Shown: piece by piece, positions 6,453 to 7,369 of the stretch
Numbering within the stretch: the first letter of the stretch is position 1
Layout of the letters: each line of letters begins with the position of its first letter
NCBI GenBank assembly: GCA_022758985.1
Contig: JAEMQC010000082.1
Location: 1-7,369 of the forward strand
DNA length: 7,369 nt
Direction of reading: 5' to 3'
From: Campylobacteraceae bacterium
GTDB lineage: Bacteria > Campylobacterota > Campylobacteria > Campylobacterales > UBA6016
Notes under the pieces: generated by a model
Database searches by the model: none
The model's input: only the letters and a program-made list of their open reading frames with translations
What the model was told of the DNA's origin: nothing
Made by a program: the position numbers and the translations under genes

Positions 6453-7013
6453 GTGAACGGGCAGCTGGAAGATGTAGGCTATTTTTTGCTTTTCGTCTAT
6501 AGCTTCGGAGGCGGATTTATAGGTATTGCGACGGCCGCCGTATTTAGCAGTCTTGGCAAGATGAGTATACTCCTTTGTATATTACTCTCAGGAGTCGCAA
6601 ACTTTGCCGGCTCTACGGCGCTTTTTTATTTTGCCAGAAACTATAAGAGCGACGCACTGGTTTTTTTGAAAAAACATAGAAGAAAGCTTGCTCTGGCTCA
6701 TCTTTTGATGAAGAAGCACGGTTTTCGTATTATATTTATCCAAAAGTTTATATATGGCATAAAGACCATTGTACCGCTTGCAGCCGGAATTACAAAATAT
6801 AATGCACCCAGATTTATCGCCCTTAATTTTGCAGCCTCTTTTTTGTGGGCTCTTGCGATCGGGCTCGGAGCGTATTTTTCGAGCACACTAATTATAAAGA
6901 TACTGCTTTTTATAGAGGCGTACCCTTTTATTGCGCCAGTCGTTTTGATATCGGCGCTTGGCGGAATGTATTTTTATATGGTTAAAACTACGAAAAGGAG
7001 AGAGATAATATGA
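6453..7013 (+). CDS. DedA-family (VTT/SNARE-associated) inner-membrane protein
   Basis: This 186-residue integral membrane protein has about four to five hydrophobic segments (about 8-31, 36-60, 105-142, 145-176). The segment KFIYGIKTIVPLAAGITKY (about 98-116) matches the signature of DedA/VTT proteins, whose usual form is RF.PG.RT..P..AG. DedA proteins act in the inner membrane; several are linked to recycling of undecaprenyl phosphate or phospholipids and to proton-motive-force balance. This one lacks an obvious counterpart of the acidic residues Glu39 and Asp56 needed in E. coli YqjA, and it has K104 where the family usually has Arg. It resembles a recurrent Campylobacterota subgroup with a glycine-rich front (SFGGGFIG). 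GTG 6453 was chosen because TAGAGG (6441-6446) lies 6 bases upstream. Its TGA overlaps the dapD start (ATGA, 7010-7013), indicating translational coupling. Confidence 0.88.
   Translation: MNGQLEDVGYFLLFVYSFGGGFIGIATAAVFSSLGKMSILLCILLSGVANFAGSTALFYFARNYKSDALVFLKKHRRKLALAHLLMKKHGFRIIFIQKFIYGIKTIVPLAAGITKYNAPRFIALNFAASFLWALAIGLGAYFSSTLIIKILLFIEAYPFIAPVVLISALGGMYFYMVKTTKRREII
6995..7000 (+). promoter_or_regulatory. Ribosome-binding site of dapD
   Basis: A full AAGGAG lies inside the 3' end of the DedA gene, 9 bases before ATG 7010. It fixes the dapD start and would let ribosomes begin dapD independently of, or coupled to, the upstream gene. Confidence 0.8.
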
Positions 7014-7369
7014 CTAAAGAAGAATTTAAAACATTGACCGAAGAGGTAAAAAAAACAGCCGGATACAGAGAACCTATCGGATTTGGTATTTGCCGTGTAG
7101 ACAGAGGTCAGCTAGACAAATCAAAAATATTGCAAGCTACTTTTCCAATAATCAACTGGAAAGAAAATTTTGGCTCTTTCGCCGTTTATGTCAAAGCGGC
7201 AATGGATAGCGGCAGCGTTATAGACTTCTCTGCGTCAGAGGTAGTCGTACCTGTAAACAAAGTGTTCGTAGCTAGTGCGCTAGCCTCTTTTGAGCCTTTC
7301 CTCGGCGAAGCGACGGGCGATGCGCACAAAAACGTGCAGATAGTCCAAACTCTAGCAAACCTAATCAAA
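7010..7369 (+). CDS. dapD: 2,3,4,5-tetrahydropyridine-2,6-dicarboxylate N-succinyltransferase, N-terminal part (3' partial)
   Basis: DapD transfers succinyl from succinyl-CoA to tetrahydrodipicolinate in the succinylase branch of diaminopimelate/lysine synthesis, supplying meso-diaminopimelate for peptidoglycan. The visible 120 residues, beginning MTKEEFKTLTEEVKKT and including the GYREPIGFGICRVDRGQLD and FPIINWKENFGSFAVYVKAA stretches, match the N-terminal domain of the long (about 390-400 residue) DapD form found in Campylobacterota. That form has an extra alpha/beta domain before the left-handed beta-helix acyltransferase region. The hexapeptide-repeat catalytic part lies beyond the window edge. 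The start ATG 7010 has a strong ribosome-binding site and overlaps the DedA stop by four bases. The reading frame is open to the last base, with nothing odd in it. Confidence 0.93.
   Translation, partial: MTKEEFKTLTEEVKKTAGYREPIGFGICRVDRGQLDKSKILQATFPIINWKENFGSFAVYVKAAMDSGSVIDFSASEVVVPVNKVFVASALASFEPFLGEATGDAHKNVQIVQTLANLIK

Overview
The window looks like a chromosomal segment of a Campylobacterota (epsilonproteobacterial) genome. Four things point there. The last gene encodes the long Campylobacterota-type DapD. The two large genes are an AddAB pair of the Campylobacter/Helicobacter type. A T-rich, extended TATAAT promoter typical of this group sits in the middle. The first genes are histidine-kinase/Cache-type sensor pieces common in free-living members. 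I cannot resolve the genus. All supported genes lie on the + strand and are tightly packed, with no gene-free gap over about 115 bases.

Layout. Bases 1-215 hold the C-terminal end of a sensor histidine kinase (ATPase domain). Eight bases later a second signalling gene begins (224-529). It keeps only a transmembrane helix and the first part of a Cache-like periplasmic domain, then stops, so it appears to be a gene remnant. Directly after its stop, addB (531-2960) begins without the ATG expected for its family, which suggests that a deletion joined the sensor gene to the start of addB. A complete RelB-like antitoxin / YoeB-family toxin pair (3014-3492), with its own promoter just upstream, lies between addB and addA. 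A possible 28-residue ORF (3529-3615) overlaps the start of addA (3605-6409). A DedA-family membrane protein (6453-7013) and the beginning of dapD (7010 to the end) follow, overlapping by four bases.

How the genes work together. AddA (helicase plus nuclease) and AddB (helicase-like fold plus iron-sulfur nuclease) should form the two-subunit AddAB enzyme. It resects double-strand DNA ends for RecA loading and degrades linear foreign DNA. Both subunits retain every catalytic motif I looked for. The YoeB toxin/antitoxin pair is also intact by its key residues. Its position means that addA is now downstream of the toxin-antitoxin promoter and 645 bases from the addB stop. The addB end still carries a strong ribosome-binding site and an ATGAGTAA overlap start, now leading only to a 10-codon frame; this may be the old start site of addA. 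The dedA-dapD pair looks like an ordinary housekeeping unit (membrane homeostasis; lysine/diaminopimelate synthesis).

No RNA genes, CRISPR arrays, insertion sequences or convincing rho-independent terminators were seen. The points most worth checking are the two disrupted junctions on either side of addB and the toxin-antitoxin insertion inside the addBA operon. I did not see a wholly new kind of system.
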